Notes: generated from the sequence alone by a model not told the origin. A stretch of 64,000 nt of DNA from Azospirillum brasilense (GCF_003349955.1 NZ_QLKQ01000009.1:62001-126000), one strand, 5' to 3'. Numbered from the stretch's first letter, positions 42,898 through 54,775 are shown. Made by a program: numbers and translations.

Positions 42898-44313
42898 ATG
42901 CCCCGTTCCACCACCGCCCGGACACCCGATTCCCCACATCCCGACGGGCTGCCCATGCCCCGCCGCGCCGTGGCCGGCGCGTCCGTCATCGCCGCGATCG
43001 TGCTCGTCGTGCTCGACGCCGCCATCGCCAACCTCGCCCTGCCGACCGTCGCGAACACCCTCGGGGTTCCGCCCGCCGACACCGTCTGGATCATCACCGC
43101 CTACCAGCTGGCGCTGGTGATCGCGCTCCTGCCCGTCGGCGCCCTTGGGGAGAGTCTCGGGCACCGCCGGGTGTTCACCGGCGGGGTGCTGCTGTTCACC
43201 GTGGCCTCCGCCGGCTGCGCCCTGGCGCCGACGCTGCCCTGGCTGATCGCCGCGCGCTTCGTTCAGGGGCTGGGCGGGGCGGCGGTGATGGCGCTGGGCG
43301 TCGCTCTGCTGCGCTTCGTCTACCCGCAGCGGCTGCTCGGCGCCGCCATCGGCTGGAACGCCCTGGCCATCGCGCTCGCCTCGGCGGCGGGACCGACGAT
43401 CGGGGCGGGCATCCTCGCCGTCGCCCCCTGGCCGTTCCTGTTCGCGGTCAACATCCCGGTCGGCCTCGTCGTGCTGGCGACCGCCCGCGCGCTGCCCGCG
43501 GTCGCGGGAACCAGCCGCCGCCTCGATCCGGCCAGCGTCGCCCTCAACGCCGGATTCTTCGCCGCCCTGGTGATGGGGGCCGAGACCGTCGCGGCGCAGC
43601 CCCTGCGCGGCGGCGCGCTTCTGCTGGCCGCGGCGCTCTGCCTTGCCGGGCTGGTGCGGCGCGAGAAGGACCGCGAGGCGCCGCTGGTCCCGCTCGACCT
43701 GCTGAGGGTGCGCTCCTTCCGCCTGTCGGTGATCGCCTCGGTCCTCTGCTTCACCGGCCAGATGGCCGCCGCCGTGGCGCTGCCCTTCTATCTGCAGCAC
43801 GGGCTCGGCCAGGGCATCGTGACGGCGGGGCTGTTCCTGGTGCCGTGGCCGCTGGCGACCGCCGTCGCCGCACCCATCGCCGGCCGGCTGTCCGACCGTG
43901 TGGGCACGGGCTGGCTGTGCGCCGTGGGCGGCCTGCTGCTCGCCGCCGGCCTCGCCCTGGCGGCGGTCTGGCCGCTGGAGCGGGACCCGCGGCCGCTGCT
44001 GGCCTTCATGGTGATGTGCGGCTTCGGCTTCGGGCTGTTCCAGACACCCAACAACCGCAACATGCTGCTGACCGTGCCCAAGGCGCGCAGCGGCGCCGCC
44101 GGAGGGATGCAGGGCACCGCGCGTCTGGTCGGGCAGACCGCCGGCGCGGTGCTGATGACCGTGCTGTTCTCGCTGCTGTCCGGCCCGGAGGCGGCGCCGC
44201 GCCTCGGCCTCGGCCTGGCCGCCGCCCTCACCCTGGCGGGCGGCCTGACCAGCCTGCTGCGCGTCCCCGCGAAAGGCGCGGCGGAGGCCGTGGAGGCGCC
44301 GGCCCTCCGGTGA
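42898..44313 (+). CDS. MFS drug/solute exporter (DHA2, 14-helix type)
   Basis: Inner-membrane proton-antiport exporter of 471 residues. Helix 1 is VIAAIVLVVLDAAIANLALPTV with the DHA2 pattern LD...NVALP; motif A-like GALGESLGHRRVF links helices 2-3, and helix 5 motif C is ASAAGPTIGAGI. Helix count is about 14. The ATG at 42898 is preceded by TTGGAGACGCC, itself a tandem repeat of GTTGGAGACGCC just upstream, which may give two ribosome sites. Divergent from the LysR gene, which is the usual arrangement for efflux genes. Confidence 0.91.
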   Translation: MPRSTTARTPDSPHPDGLPMPRRAVAGASVIAAIVLVVLDAAIANLALPTVANTLGVPPADTVWIITAYQLALVIALLPVGALGESLGHRRVFTGGVLLFTVASAGCALAPTLPWLIAARFVQGLGGAAVMALGVALLRFVYPQRLLGAAIGWNALAIALASAAGPTIGAGILAVAPWPFLFAVNIPVGLVVLATARALPAVAGTSRRLDPASVALNAGFFAALVMGAETVAAQPLRGGALLLAAALCLAGLVRREKDREAPLVPLDLLRVRSFRLSVIASVLCFTGQMAAAVALPFYLQHGLGQGIVTAGLFLVPWPLATAVAAPIAGRLSDRVGTGWLCAVGGLLLAAGLALAAVWPLERDPRPLLAFMVMCGFGFGLFQTPNNRNMLLTVPKARSGAAGGMQGTARLVGQTAGAVLMTVLFSLLSGPEAAPRLGLGLAAALTLAGGLTSLLRVPAKGAAEAVEAPALR

Positions 44314-44316
44314 TCG

Positions 44317-44808
44317 TCAGCCGCGCCGCGCCGCCTCGATCGCCGCCTCGATCGCGGCGACGTCGATCTTCGTCATGCCCATCATCGCTTCGAAGGCGCG
44401 CCTCGCTTCCTCGCCGCCGGCCGCCAGCGCCTCGGTCAGCACGCGCGGCGTGATCTGCCAGGAGACGCCCCAGCGGTCCTTGCACCAGCCGCAGGCGCTT
44501 TCCTGCCCGCCGTTGCCGACGATGGCGTTCCAATAGCGGTCGGTCTCCTCCTGGTCGTCGGTGGCGATCTGGAACGAGAAGGCTTCGGTGTGTTTGAACG
44601 TCGGCCCGCCGTTGAGGCCGAGGCAGGGGATGCCGGCGACCGTGAACTGCACCGTCAGCACGTCGCCCGCCTTGCCGGACGGGTAGTCGCCGGGCGCGCG
44701 GTGAACGGCGCCCACCGAACTGTCGGGAAAGACCGTGGCGTAGAAGCGGGCCGCGGCCTCCGCGTCCTTGTCGTACCAGAGGCAGATCGTGTTTTTGGCG
44801 GTCGTCAT
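44317..44808 (-). CDS. VOC-fold protein (PhnB/3-dmu-9_3-mt family)
   Basis: Cytoplasmic protein of 163 residues. The N-terminus TICLWYDKDAEAAARFYATVFPDS and YWNAIVGNGGQESACGWCKDRWGVSWQITP define the PF06983-type vicinal oxygen chelate family. These proteins are often of unknown catalytic role despite the old methyltransferase label. It converges with the MFS gene, with 3 bp between stop codons. Confidence 0.92.
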   Translation of the reverse strand: MTTAKNTICLWYDKDAEAAARFYATVFPDSSVGAVHRAPGDYPSGKAGDVLTVQFTVAGIPCLGLNGGPTFKHTEAFSFQIATDDQEETDRYWNAIVGNGGQESACGWCKDRWGVSWQITPRVLTEALAAGGEEARRAFEAMMGMTKIDVAAIEAAIEAARRG

Positions 44809-44907
44809 GGCGTATCCCTTCCCTGTCGGTGCGTTGCCGATGCGCGTGAGGATACGCCCCGGCCCCTGTTGACGGGAAGGTTGCAATCCCTTTCGCAGAG
44901 GTGGCGC

Positions 44908-45096
44908 ATGAGCGACCCGAAGAAGCCGGACGACACCGCCGTTCATCCCCCGCGCAGCTACGACCCCGACAGCCGGAAACCGGCGAGCGACCGCCCCAAT
45001 GATCGGGACGAGGCCGCGCCCGGCACGCCGGGAACCGGCGAGGATATCGACCCGAGGACCGGCGAGACCTTCACCGAGGGCATCGGCGGCGCCTGA
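44908..45096 (+). CDS. Small acidic/proline-rich hypothetical protein
   Basis: A 62-residue frame beginning MSDPKKPDDTAVHPPRSYDP and rich in Asp, Pro, Arg and Gly, so probably disordered in solution. AGAGGTGG lies 5 nt before the ATG. It resembles small hypothetical proteins common in Azospirillum-like genomes but has no motif I recognise. The stop is 22 bp from the convergent GntR gene stop. Existence as a gene is plausible, not certain. Confidence 0.6.
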   Translation: MSDPKKPDDTAVHPPRSYDPDSRKPASDRPNDRDEAAPGTPGTGEDIDPRTGETFTEGIGGA

Positions 45097-45118
45097 TTTC
45101 CGCCGTCGCCGCCCGCCC

Positions 45119-45793
45119 TTAGCGTCCGGCGGCTAAAGCCTGCATGGTCACGCGGGCGGCGCTGGCGATGTGATCGTCGTAGAGCTGGCGCGTGCGGGCG
45201 GTGTCGCGGGCGGTGATCGCCTCGTAGATCTCGCGGATCTCGCGGATCGTGTTGGGCAGGCGCCCCGGTTCGGCCAGCGACACCCCGCGCAACAGCTGGA
45301 TGCGGTTGTGCAGCGCCTTGAGGATCTGCGCCATCGTCGGGTTGCCGCAGCCGGCGATCAGCGTGTCGTAGACCATGGTCTTCGCCGTGCGGATGCGCGC
45401 CGGCACGCCTTCCGCCGCCGCCGCCTCGAAGGCCGCCATGGCGTCGGCGAGGACCGCCCACTGCTCCGGGCTGGCCTGGGCGATGAACTCCGCCGCCGCC
45501 AGACTCTCCAGCGCCCCGCGCACCTGATAGATCTGCCGGACATCCTCCGCCGTCAGGGTCACCACCTCCAGCCCGCGCTGGGGCACGTTGTGGACCAGCC
45601 CCTCCGCCTCCAGCTGGCGCAGGGCCTCCCGCAGGATCGGGCGGCTGACCTGCAACGTCTCGCACAGCTCGCGCTCGACCAGCCGGTCGCCGGGGGAATA
45701 GCGCCCGTCGGCGATGGCCGCGCGCAACAGATCGATCACCTGCTGACGCAGGGGAGCGGCGACGCGGACAATATTTATCGGCAAATTTGACAT
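45119..45793 (-). CDS. GntR-family regulator (FCD domain)
   Basis: Regulator of 224 residues. The N-terminal winged helix has PLRQQVIDLLRAAIADGRYSP and VSRPILREALRQLEAEGLV; the helical FCD domain includes the TAKTMVYDTLIAGCGNP and terminal TRQLYDDHIASAARV segments. The ATG at 45793 follows AAGAGAAAC; a start at 45847 would add 18 residues that run back into the promoter. Divergent from the TauABC-type importer operon by 157 bp, which it presumably represses. ATACGTAT at 45859-45866 is a small palindrome and possible operator core. Confidence 0.91.
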   Translation of the reverse strand: MSNLPINIVRVAAPLRQQVIDLLRAAIADGRYSPGDRLVERELCETLQVSRPILREALRQLEAEGLVHNVPQRGLEVVTLTAEDVRQIYQVRGALESLAAAEFIAQASPEQWAVLADAMAAFEAAAAEGVPARIRTAKTMVYDTLIAGCGNPTMAQILKALHNRIQLLRGVSLAEPGRLPNTIREIREIYEAITARDTARTRQLYDDHIASAARVTMQALAAGR

Positions 45794-45950
45794 AAAGTTT
45801 CTCTTCTTGTCAGACAGTATGACGATATGCTTGCGCCACACTACCACCTTCGATTAGCATACGTATCAACGACGATCCAAGGTGGCGGCCCAGAGGGCCA
45901 AACGCCACACCCACCACACCATACCATCACCTCGCACACAGGAGGCAGGC

Positions 45951-46772
45951 GTGCAGCGGAGTGCACAAGCGAGCGCCGTTTCAAAAAGCGCCGGCGAGCC
46001 TGAGGCGGCGTCCGATCCCAACCGGCAGAGGCGACGCGAGCGGTTGCTTCAATTCGGCACGCTGGTCCTGTTGCTCGCCGTCTGGGAATTCGCGGCGCGC
46101 GACGCGAACAAGCTGCTGGTCGCGGTGCCCAGCGACATCGCCGTGGCGACCTGGGAGCTGCTGCTGAACGGCGAGCTGTTCTGGGCCACGCTGGACAGCA
46201 TGTCGACCTTCGTCCTGGGCTTCATCATCGCCTCGGTCATCGGCATCGTGATCGGCTTCGCGATGGGCACCAACCGCACGGTGGAGGTGATTCTCGATCC
46301 CTACATCAACGCGCTCTACGCCATGCCGCTGGTGGCCCTGATCCCGATCCTGATGCTGTGGGTGGGCATCGGCTTCCTGGCCAAGATCACGATCATCATC
46401 CTGTTCGCGGTCTTCCCGGTGATCATCAACACGGTCACCGGCGTGAAGAACGTCGACCGGCACTATCTGGACATCGGAAAGGCCTTCATGGCCTCGCGGT
46501 TCATGGTCTACCGCCAGATCATCGCGCCCTACGCCTTGCCCTATGTGGCGAGCGGGCTGCGCATCGCGCTCGGCCGCGGCATCATCGCGATGATCGTGGC
46601 GGAGTTCCTGACCTCCATCTCCGGCCTCGGCGGCCTGATCATCAACTACACCAACGCGTTCGAGACGGCCAAGGCCTTCGCCCCGGTCCTGGTGGTGGCC
46701 CTGCTCGCCAACGCGCTGACAGTTCTCGTTCAGAAGGTCGAAGAGCGTTTCGGCCGCTGGCGCCGCCGCTGA
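45951..46772 (+). CDS. ABC importer permease, TauC/SsuC-like
   Basis: Inner-membrane permease of 273 residues. The GTG at 45951 is preferred because AGGAGGC lies 5 nt before it; an upstream GTG at 45882 would add 23 residues without a ribosome site. Six helices follow a basic N-terminal arm; the family block YAMPLVALIPILMLWVGIG and EAA-like GKAFMASRFMVYRQIIAPYALP are clear. It pairs with the binding protein encoded 64 bp later and the ATPase at 48129. Confidence 0.91.
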   Translation: MQRSAQASAVSKSAGEPEAASDPNRQRRRERLLQFGTLVLLLAVWEFAARDANKLLVAVPSDIAVATWELLLNGELFWATLDSMSTFVLGFIIASVIGIVIGFAMGTNRTVEVILDPYINALYAMPLVALIPILMLWVGIGFLAKITIIILFAVFPVIINTVTGVKNVDRHYLDIGKAFMASRFMVYRQIIAPYALPYVASGLRIALGRGIIAMIVAEFLTSISGLGGLIINYTNAFETAKAFAPVLVVALLANALTVLVQKVEERFGRWRRR

Positions 46773-46836
46773 GCGGCCCCCCCTTAACACCACACGCGCC
46801 CCACACCACACCGGATTTGAGGAAGGAAGAGGGATC

Positions 46837-47841
46837 ATGAGCATGATGTCCCGTTCGCTGAAGGCCGCCCTGCTGGCGGGTGCCGTCTCCGTGGCGATGA
46901 GCACCGCCGCGCTCGCCGCCGACGCGCTGAAGATCGGCATGCCGGCCAAGATGTTCCTGAACCTCGTCGAGTTCGTCGCGCAGGACCAGGGCTTCTATGA
47001 GAAGAACGGCCTGACGGTGGAGCTGGTGCACATCGCCGACAGCTCCATCCCCGTGCGCTCGCTGATCGCCGGGGAACTGGACGTCAGCCAGGCCGGCATG
47101 TCGGAGACGCTGGCGGCGGCCGACAAGGGCGGCACGCTGAAGACCATCGGCGGCGTCCACACCGGCCTGCATTACGCCTTCTACGCCAACGCCGCGTCGG
47201 GCGTGAAGGACGTCACCGACCTGCCGGGCAAGAAGGTCGGCATCTCCTCCCCCGGCTCGCTGCCGCACGTCGTCATCACCGCCCTGATGCGCCAGGCCGG
47301 CATGAGCGAGGATCAGATCAAGTCGGTGCAGTGGGTCTCGCTGAAGGGCTCCTCGGCCCGCATCAACGGCATCCTGACCGGCACCATCGACGCCACCGTC
47401 TCCAACTACGACCCGAAGGCCGCGCACGACAAGAACGCCAAGGTGCTGTTCGTCGTCTCCAAGAAACTGCCGAACTACGTGATGACCCCCTGGGACGTCA
47501 ACGACGCGACCATCGCCAAGAAGCGCGACGTGCTGAAGCGCTTCGTCAAGGCGGAGCTGGAGGCGACCCGCTGGATCTTCGACAACGAGAAGGGCGCGCT
47601 GGACGTCGCGAAGAAGCACTTCGACTACAACGACGAGCAGCTCGCCGAATTCTACGAGTTCTACAAGGTCGGCGGCATCTGGAACCCGAACGGCACCGTC
47701 ACCGCCGATCAGGCCAAGTACATGCAGGAGCTGAACGTCGAAGGTGGTCTGCAGAAGGCCGTCCACCCGGCCGAGAAGGTGCTGGACACCAGCATCGTCC
47801 AGGAGGTGCTGGCGGAGATCGGCACCTACAAGCAGCCGTAA
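46837..47841 (+). CDS. ABC importer solute-binding protein (NMT1/TauA-like)
   Basis: Periplasmic binding protein of 334 residues with a strong ribosome site (GGAAGAGGG). Signal peptide about 1-28 (VSVAMSTAALA before ADALK). Marks: IGMPAKMFLNLVEFVAQDQGFYEKNGLTVEL at the start of the first lobe (split here as a family hallmark), DVSQAGMSETLAAA and KKVGISSPGSLPHVV. Relatives bind sulphonates, pyrimidine precursors, phthalate and nitrile-derived acids; the ligand is unclear. Repeat copy D follows the stop codon. Confidence 0.92.
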   Translation: MSMMSRSLKAALLAGAVSVAMSTAALAADALKIGMPAKMFLNLVEFVAQDQGFYEKNGLTVELVHIADSSIPVRSLIAGELDVSQAGMSETLAAADKGGTLKTIGGVHTGLHYAFYANAASGVKDVTDLPGKKVGISSPGSLPHVVITALMRQAGMSEDQIKSVQWVSLKGSSARINGILTGTIDATVSNYDPKAAHDKNAKVLFVVSKKLPNYVMTPWDVNDATIAKKRDVLKRFVKAELEATRWIFDNEKGALDVAKKHFDYNDEQLAEFYEFYKVGGIWNPNGTVTADQAKYMQELNVEGGLQKAVHPAEKVLDTSIVQEVLAEIGTYKQP

Positions 47842-47868
47842 TCCTCCTAAGGCCATCGCCTGCGGTAT

Positions 47869-48046
47869 CCCCTCTCCCCTCCGGGGAGAGGGTTAGGGTG
47901 AGGGGGTTGTACGTGTTGAAACGTTCGGCCAAAGCGCATCCCCCTCACCGGTCCTTCGGGCCACCCTCTCCCCGCTTTCGGCGGACCGAAGGTCCGTCTG
48001 TCGCGTCAGCGCAAACGAAGTTCGCGCGTGAGCGGAGGGGAGAGGG
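47869..48046. repeat. Palindromic intergenic repeat, copy D
   Basis: Lies between the binding-protein and ATPase genes. It shares with copy A both the CCCTCTCCCCTCCGGGGAGAGGG hairpin and the right-hand CCCGCTTTCGGCGGACCG-type extension with a terminal GCGCAAAC/GTTCGCGCG arm. The central stem (GTGAGGGGGTTG/ATCCCCCTCAC) and GGTCCTTCGGGCC hairpin have a few mismatches relative to copy A, so it is diverged. Being downstream of a binding-protein gene mirrors copy A. Confidence 0.84.
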
Positions 48047-48128
48047 CTACGAAGGCCGAATGCGATAGTCCCGACCGCTTCCTTCCCCATTCCGCCCGCC
48101 GTCCCGCTTCAAGACCCGGTGCCGTCCC

Positions 48129-48899
48129 ATGCCCAAGCTGTCCGTCCGCAACCTGACCAAGCGCTTCCCGGTGTCCGGAGGGCCGTCGATGACGGCGCTC
48201 GACGGCGTCGACCTGGACGTGGAGGAGGGTGAGTTCATCGCCTTCGTCGGGCCCAGCGGCTGCGGCAAGACCACGCTGCTGCGCATCATTCAGGGGCTGG
48301 AGACGGCGACCAGCGGCGAGATCCTCATCGACGGCAAGCCGGTCACCGGCCCCGGCCACGACCGCGGCTTCGTCTTCCAGCAGTACGGCCTGCTGCCCTG
48401 GCTGACCGCCGCCCAGAACATCGGCTTCGCGCTGGAGGCCAAGGGCATCCCGCCGAACCGCCAGGGCGAGACGACGGAGCGCGTGCTCGCCACCGTCGGG
48501 CTGAAGGGCTTCGGCGACCGCTTCCCGCACCAGCTCTCCGGCGGCATGCAGCAGCGCGTCGGCATCGCCCGCGCCCTGGCGATCGAGCCGGAGATCATGC
48601 TGCTCGACGAGCCGTTCGGCGCGCTCGACGCGCTGACCCGCGAGATTTTGCAGAACGAGATGCTCGGCCTGACCGAGCGCATGGGCAAGACGATCCTCTT
48701 CGTCACCCACAGCGTGGACGAGGCCGTCTGCCTCGCCGACCGGGTGGTGGTCATGTCGCCCCGCCCCGGCCGCATCCGCGAGATCGTGCCCATCGACATC
48801 CCGCGCCCGCGCGCCAGCCTGGGCGAGGCGCTGCGCGACACGCCGGAATACGTCGCCAAGCGGCACCAGCTGTGGAACCAGCTCATGGACCTGGTCTGA
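48129..48899 (+). CDS. ABC importer ATPase, TauB/SsuB-like
   Basis: Cytoplasmic ATPase of 256 residues. Walker A GPSGCGKTT, Q-loop FVFQQYGLLPWLTAAQN, signature LSGGMQQRVGIARAL, Walker B IMLLDEPFGALD and H-loop FVTHSVDEAV are complete; the C-terminal RDTPEYVAKRHQLWNQLMDL is the family tail. It lies 287 bp after the binding-protein gene across repeat copy D, and the hydrolase gene follows after 49 bp, so it is still in the same operon unless the repeat terminates transcription. Confidence 0.94.
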   Translation: MPKLSVRNLTKRFPVSGGPSMTALDGVDLDVEEGEFIAFVGPSGCGKTTLLRIIQGLETATSGEILIDGKPVTGPGHDRGFVFQQYGLLPWLTAAQNIGFALEAKGIPPNRQGETTERVLATVGLKGFGDRFPHQLSGGMQQRVGIARALAIEPEIMLLDEPFGALDALTREILQNEMLGLTERMGKTILFVTHSVDEAVCLADRVVVMSPRPGRIREIVPIDIPRPRASLGEALRDTPEYVAKRHQLWNQLMDLV

Positions 48900-48948
48900 G
48901 GGACCTGGTCTGAGCGCCCCCCTTCTCCGGAACCCAGGAGGTCCCATC

Positions 48949-49815
48949 GTGTCAGTCACCCCCGACGATCACGAGTGGCAGTACAACCCCCGTCATTCCG
49001 TCCCCGACTTCGCCCGCCACGCCGAGCGCGCCGCCGCGCTGAGCCGCGCCGCCCGGGAACGGAACGCCGGACGGTACGACATCGCCTACGGCGACAGCCC
49101 GCTCTCCACGCTCGACGTGTTTCCGGCCGCCGCACCCGGCGCCCCGCTGCACGTCTTCCTGCATGGCGGCTACTGGCGCGGGCGCGACAAGGCGGACTAC
49201 AGCTACGTCGCCGACGCGCTCGTGCCGCGCGGGGTGACGACCGTGGTCATGAACTACGACCTGTGCCCGGCGGCGCCCCTGCCGGAGATCGCGCGGCGCA
49301 CCCGCGAGGGGCTGCGCTGGATTCACCGCAACGCGGCCTCGCTGGGCGGCGATCCCGACCGCCTCACCGTGTCGGGCCATTCCGCCGGGGCGCATCTGGT
49401 GGCCATGGCGCTTGCCGACGACGCCGGGGCCGACGACGCCGGGGCCGACCGGCTTGAGGATGGCGCCATCAAGGCCGCCGTCCTGATCAGCGGCATCTAC
49501 GAGCTGGCGCCGGTGCTGGACATCACCGTCAACGAGACCATCGGGCTGCGCCCGGAGATGGTCGACGGGGTCAGCCCGATGCGCCACCCGCCGTCCACCG
49601 CCACGGCCCTGACGGTCGTCGTCGGTTCGGCGGAGACGCCGGCCTGGATCGCCCAGTCGCGCGACTTCGCCACGCTGTGCCGGGGCCGCGGATCGCGCTG
49701 CTCTTATCACACGCTGGCCGGTGAGGATCACTTCTCGATCATGGCACGGATGGAAAAGCCGGAGGACGCGCTGTCGCGTCTGGTTCTGGAAGCGGCGGGA
49801 GCAGCAAACGAATGA
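48949..49815 (+). CDS. Alpha/beta hydrolase (arylformamidase-like)
   Basis: Cytoplasmic hydrolase of 288 residues. Oxyanion motif is LHGGYWRGRDKADYSYVAD; nucleophile S145 in SGHSAGAHL; later GEDHFSI supplies the catalytic His, and an Asp lies in the preceding segment. HGGYW and GHSAG with this length fit the kynurenine formamidase-like and carboxylesterase-like group. It overlaps the ornithine-cyclodeaminase-like gene by 4 bp. AGGAGG precedes the GTG start at 48949. Its position after a solute importer implies that it hydrolyses the imported compound or a derivative, perhaps an amide or ester. Confidence 0.9.
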   Translation: MSVTPDDHEWQYNPRHSVPDFARHAERAAALSRAARERNAGRYDIAYGDSPLSTLDVFPAAAPGAPLHVFLHGGYWRGRDKADYSYVADALVPRGVTTVVMNYDLCPAAPLPEIARRTREGLRWIHRNAASLGGDPDRLTVSGHSAGAHLVAMALADDAGADDAGADRLEDGAIKAAVLISGIYELAPVLDITVNETIGLRPEMVDGVSPMRHPPSTATALTVVVGSAETPAWIAQSRDFATLCRGRGSRCSYHTLAGEDHFSIMARMEKPEDALSRLVLEAAGAANE

Positions 49816-50795
49816 TCGTCATCGATGAAACCGCCGCCCGTCGCCTGGTCTCCCCGGCCGACGCCATCGACGCCATGGAGATGGCTTTCCGCGAGGTCTC
49901 CCGCGGGCAGGCCCGCAATTTCCCGGTGGTCCGCGAGCGGCTGCTGCCGGGACCGGACGTCTACGGCATCAAGGCCGGCGGCGACCTCGCCATCGGACTG
50001 CTCGGGCTGAAGATCGGCGGCTACTGGACGGGCAACCGCGCCCGCGGCCTGACCAACCACCAGTCGACCACCGTGCTCACCGACCCGGAGACCGGCTGCC
50101 CGACGGCGCTGGTCAGCTCCAACCACCTGACCGGGCTGCGCACCGCCGCCGCCTGCGCCATCGGCATCCGCGAGCTGGCCCGGCCCGACGCGCGGGTGCT
50201 CGCCCTGATCGGCACCGGCGGGCAGGCGGCCCACCATCTGGAGGCGGCGCTGCTGGTGCGGAGCTTCGACCGCATTCTGGTGGCCAACCGCGACCGCGCG
50301 CGGGCCGAGGAACTGGCGGCCTCCTTCGCCGGTCCGCTGCCCGTCGAGGTCGTGGACGCCGAAACCGCGGCGCGCGGCGCCGACGTGCTCATCACCCTGA
50401 CCACGGCGCGCGAGCCGGTGGTCCAGGCCGGCTGGGTCCGCCCCGGAACGCACCTCTGCGCCATGGGCGCCGACACCGCCGGCAAGCAGGAGCTGGACCC
50501 GATGATCCTGCTCGGCGCCTCCGTCTGGGTGGACGATTGGGCGCAGGCCTCCACGCTCGGCGAATGCCAGCACGCGCTGGCGCTCGGCCTGACCCGCGAG
50601 TCCGTCCGCGGCACGCTGTGCGACGCGCTGGAAGGCAAGGCGCCCCGCCGCACCGACGCGGACGAGATCACCGTCTTCGATTCCACCGGCATGGGCATCC
50701 AGGATCTGGCGATCGCCGCCTGGGCCGTCCGCGCCGCAAACACCGACGCCGGCGATGCCGGCTTACCCATCCACCGCATCGATTTAGCGCGCTGA
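49812..50795 (+). CDS. Ornithine cyclodeaminase/mu-crystallin-family protein
   Basis: Cytoplasmic NAD(P)-binding protein of 327 residues. The dinucleotide motif is [11 protein letters not shown], the active-site lysine-containing segment is [17 protein letters not shown], and [15 protein letters not shown] fits the substrate loop. The family includes ornithine cyclodeaminase, ketimine reductases, alanine dehydrogenase-like enzymes and EutC of ectoine use, so the label is generic. It overlaps the hydrolase gene by 4 bp; the chemoreceptor gene starts 28 bp later. Acting after the hydrolase suggests metabolism of an imino or amino acid product. Confidence 0.91.
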   Translation: MIVIDETAARRLVSPADAIDAMEMAFREVSRGQARNFPVVRERLLPGPDVYGIKAGGDLAIGLLGLKIGGYWTGNRARGLTNHQSTTVLTDPETGCPTALVSSNHLTGLRTAAACAIGIRELARPDARVLALIGTGGQAAHHLEAALLVRSFDRILVANRDRARAEELAASFAGPLPVEVVDAETAARGADVLITLTTAREPVVQAGWVRPGTHLCAMGADTAGKQELDPMILLGASVWVDDWAQASTLGECQHALALGLTRESVRGTLCDALEGKAPRRTDADEITVFDSTGMGIQDLAIAAWAVRAANTDAGDAGLPIHRIDLAR

Positions 50796-50823
50796 CCCGC
50801 AAGAGGGCGCGACCGAGGCCGAC

Positions 50824-52518
50824 ATGCAGTTGAAGAATGTGCGAATCGCCGGGAAGATTCTCGGCATCGTCGTGGTGCTGGGCACCGTATCGGTGTCCAC
50901 CGCTCTGGTCAGCGGCTACGGCCTCGCCACGCTCGGCGGGGAGCTGAACCGGGTCGAGGGGGCGGGGCGCGAGGCGACGCAGGGCGCCCGGCTGAACCGC
51001 TATCTGGTCGAGCTGAGCCGCGCCGAGTACCAGATGGGCGCCAACCCGGCCAGCGTCGCCACCATCGAGGCCGTCGTCGCCGACCGCAAGGCCGAGGTCC
51101 GCGCCCACCTGGAGCACGCCCGCTCCGCCGCCGACGCGCAGCAGCGCCCCCTGCTGGACGGCATCGAGACGCAGTACGCCGCCTATCTCAGCAGCCTGGA
51201 CGCCACGGTGGCGGCGGCGAAGAAGCACGCCGACATGGGCATCACCTACGCCCGGCGCGAGGTGCTGAACAACGTCTCCGGCAGCCAGGAGCAGGTGGAG
51301 GCGCTGATCCGCGCCGTCCAGGACTACAACGGCCTCACCGTCGCCAAGACGGCGCGGATCTCCGAAGAGGCGGAAGCGCTGGCCGGCCGGACCACCTGGC
51401 TGATCGCGGTGGTCGCCCTGCTCGGCATCCTCGCCAGCGGGCTGATCGGGCGCTGGCTGTCGGCGCGCGGCATCGTCGGACCCATCGTGGAGGCGGTGTC
51501 CTGCCTGCGCCGTCTGGCCGGCGGCGACCTGACGGTGGTCATCACCGGCGCCGACCGCCGCGACGAGGTCGGCGACATCGCGCGGGCGCTCGCCGTCTTC
51601 AAGGACAACGCGCTCGACCGCCAGCGCATCCAGGCGGAGCAGGAGGCCGAGGCCCGGCACAAGCTGGACCGCGCCGAGGCGGTCGGCGCGACGATCCTGC
51701 GCTTCGACCGCGAGGTCGGCGAGGCCCTGCACGTGATGAAGGACGCCGCCGCCGCGCTGGAGGCCACCGCCCATTCCCTGTCCGCCGGGGCCGAGCAGGC
51801 GTCGGAGCGCATGACCGTCGTCGGTGCGGCCGCCGAGCAGACCGCCGCCAACGTCCAGACGGTCGCCGCCGCGACGGAGGAGATGACCGCCACCGTGCAG
51901 GAGGTGTCGCGCCAGATGAACGAGGCGCGCGGCTTCGCCGACGAGGCGACGCGGCAGGCCCAGCAGGCCCAGCAGCGGGTCGGCGCCCTGACCGAGTCCG
52001 GCCAGCGCATCAACGAGGTGATTGACCTCATCCAGGGCATCGCCAGCCAGACCAACCTGCTGGCGCTGAACGCCACCATCGAGGCCGCCCGCGCCGGCGA
52101 GGCCGGCAAGGGCTTCGCGGTGGTGGCGAGCGAGGTCAAACAGCTCGCCAACCAGACGGCGCAGGCGACCGACGAGATCCGCAGCCAGGTCGGCGCCATG
52201 CAGGAGACCATTGGTGGCGCGGTGTCGGCCATCCAGACCATCGCCACGGTTATCTACCGCCTGAACGAGATGGCCACCACCGTCGCCGCCGCGGTCGAGC
52301 AGCAGGGGGCCGCCACCGCCGAGATCGGCCGCAACGCCGTCCAGGCGGCGCAGGGCACGGCGGAGGTGACCGGGACCATCGGCACGCTGCGCGTCGCCTC
52401 CGAATCGACGGCCGCCGGTTCGGCGCAGGTCCTGCAATCCGCCCGCGAGGTCGCCGGCCGCGCGGTAGCCCTCAAGGGCAGCGTCGACGCCTTCATCGCG
52501 GAGGTGAAGACGGCCTGA
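50824..52518 (+). CDS. Methyl-accepting chemotaxis protein
   Basis: Membrane chemoreceptor of 564 residues. TM1 is about residues 9-30; a periplasmic four-helix-like domain spans about 31-188 ([24 protein letters not shown] segment); TM2 is near 189-211 ([20 protein letters not shown]); a HAMP domain follows with [21 protein letters not shown]. The cytoplasmic hairpin tip is [30 protein letters not shown] (read here in two parts), which is highly conserved. No C-terminal NWETF-type pentapeptide. Being 28 bp behind the OCD-like gene it may sense the substrate of that operon. Putative methylation sites were not assigned. Confidence 0.94.
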   Translation: MQLKNVRIAGKILGIVVVLGTVSVSTALVSGYGLATLGGELNRVEGAGREATQGARLNRYLVELSRAEYQMGANPASVATIEAVVADRKAEVRAHLEHARSAADAQQRPLLDGIETQYAAYLSSLDATVAAAKKHADMGITYARREVLNNVSGSQEQVEALIRAVQDYNGLTVAKTARISEEAEALAGRTTWLIAVVALLGILASGLIGRWLSARGIVGPIVEAVSCLRRLAGGDLTVVITGADRRDEVGDIARALAVFKDNALDRQRIQAEQEAEARHKLDRAEAVGATILRFDREVGEALHVMKDAAAALEATAHSLSAGAEQASERMTVVGAAAEQTAANVQTVAAATEEMTATVQEVSRQMNEARGFADEATRQAQQAQQRVGALTESGQRINEVIDLIQGIASQTNLLALNATIEAARAGEAGKGFAVVASEVKQLANQTAQATDEIRSQVGAMQETIGGAVSAIQTIATVIYRLNEMATTVAAAVEQQGAATAEIGRNAVQAAQGTAEVTGTIGTLRVASESTAAGSAQVLQSAREVAGRAVALKGSVDAFIAEVKTA

Positions 52519-52661
52519 CCCTCCCTGACCGGGTGGAGTGCGATCAATGGGTTGAGCGGCGCGCCGGCAACCGCCAGAATGCGGCGGGCGAGATGACCGG
52601 CGGCCTCCGCCGGTTTCCCTCCTGTGGGCTTGACCGCAGGACCGGTTTGGAGACGATCACG

Positions 52662-54737
<2,076 letters not shown>

Positions 54738-54775
54738 CCGCTGCCCTGCGGCGCGCGGTTCCGGGAGGCCGCGGG

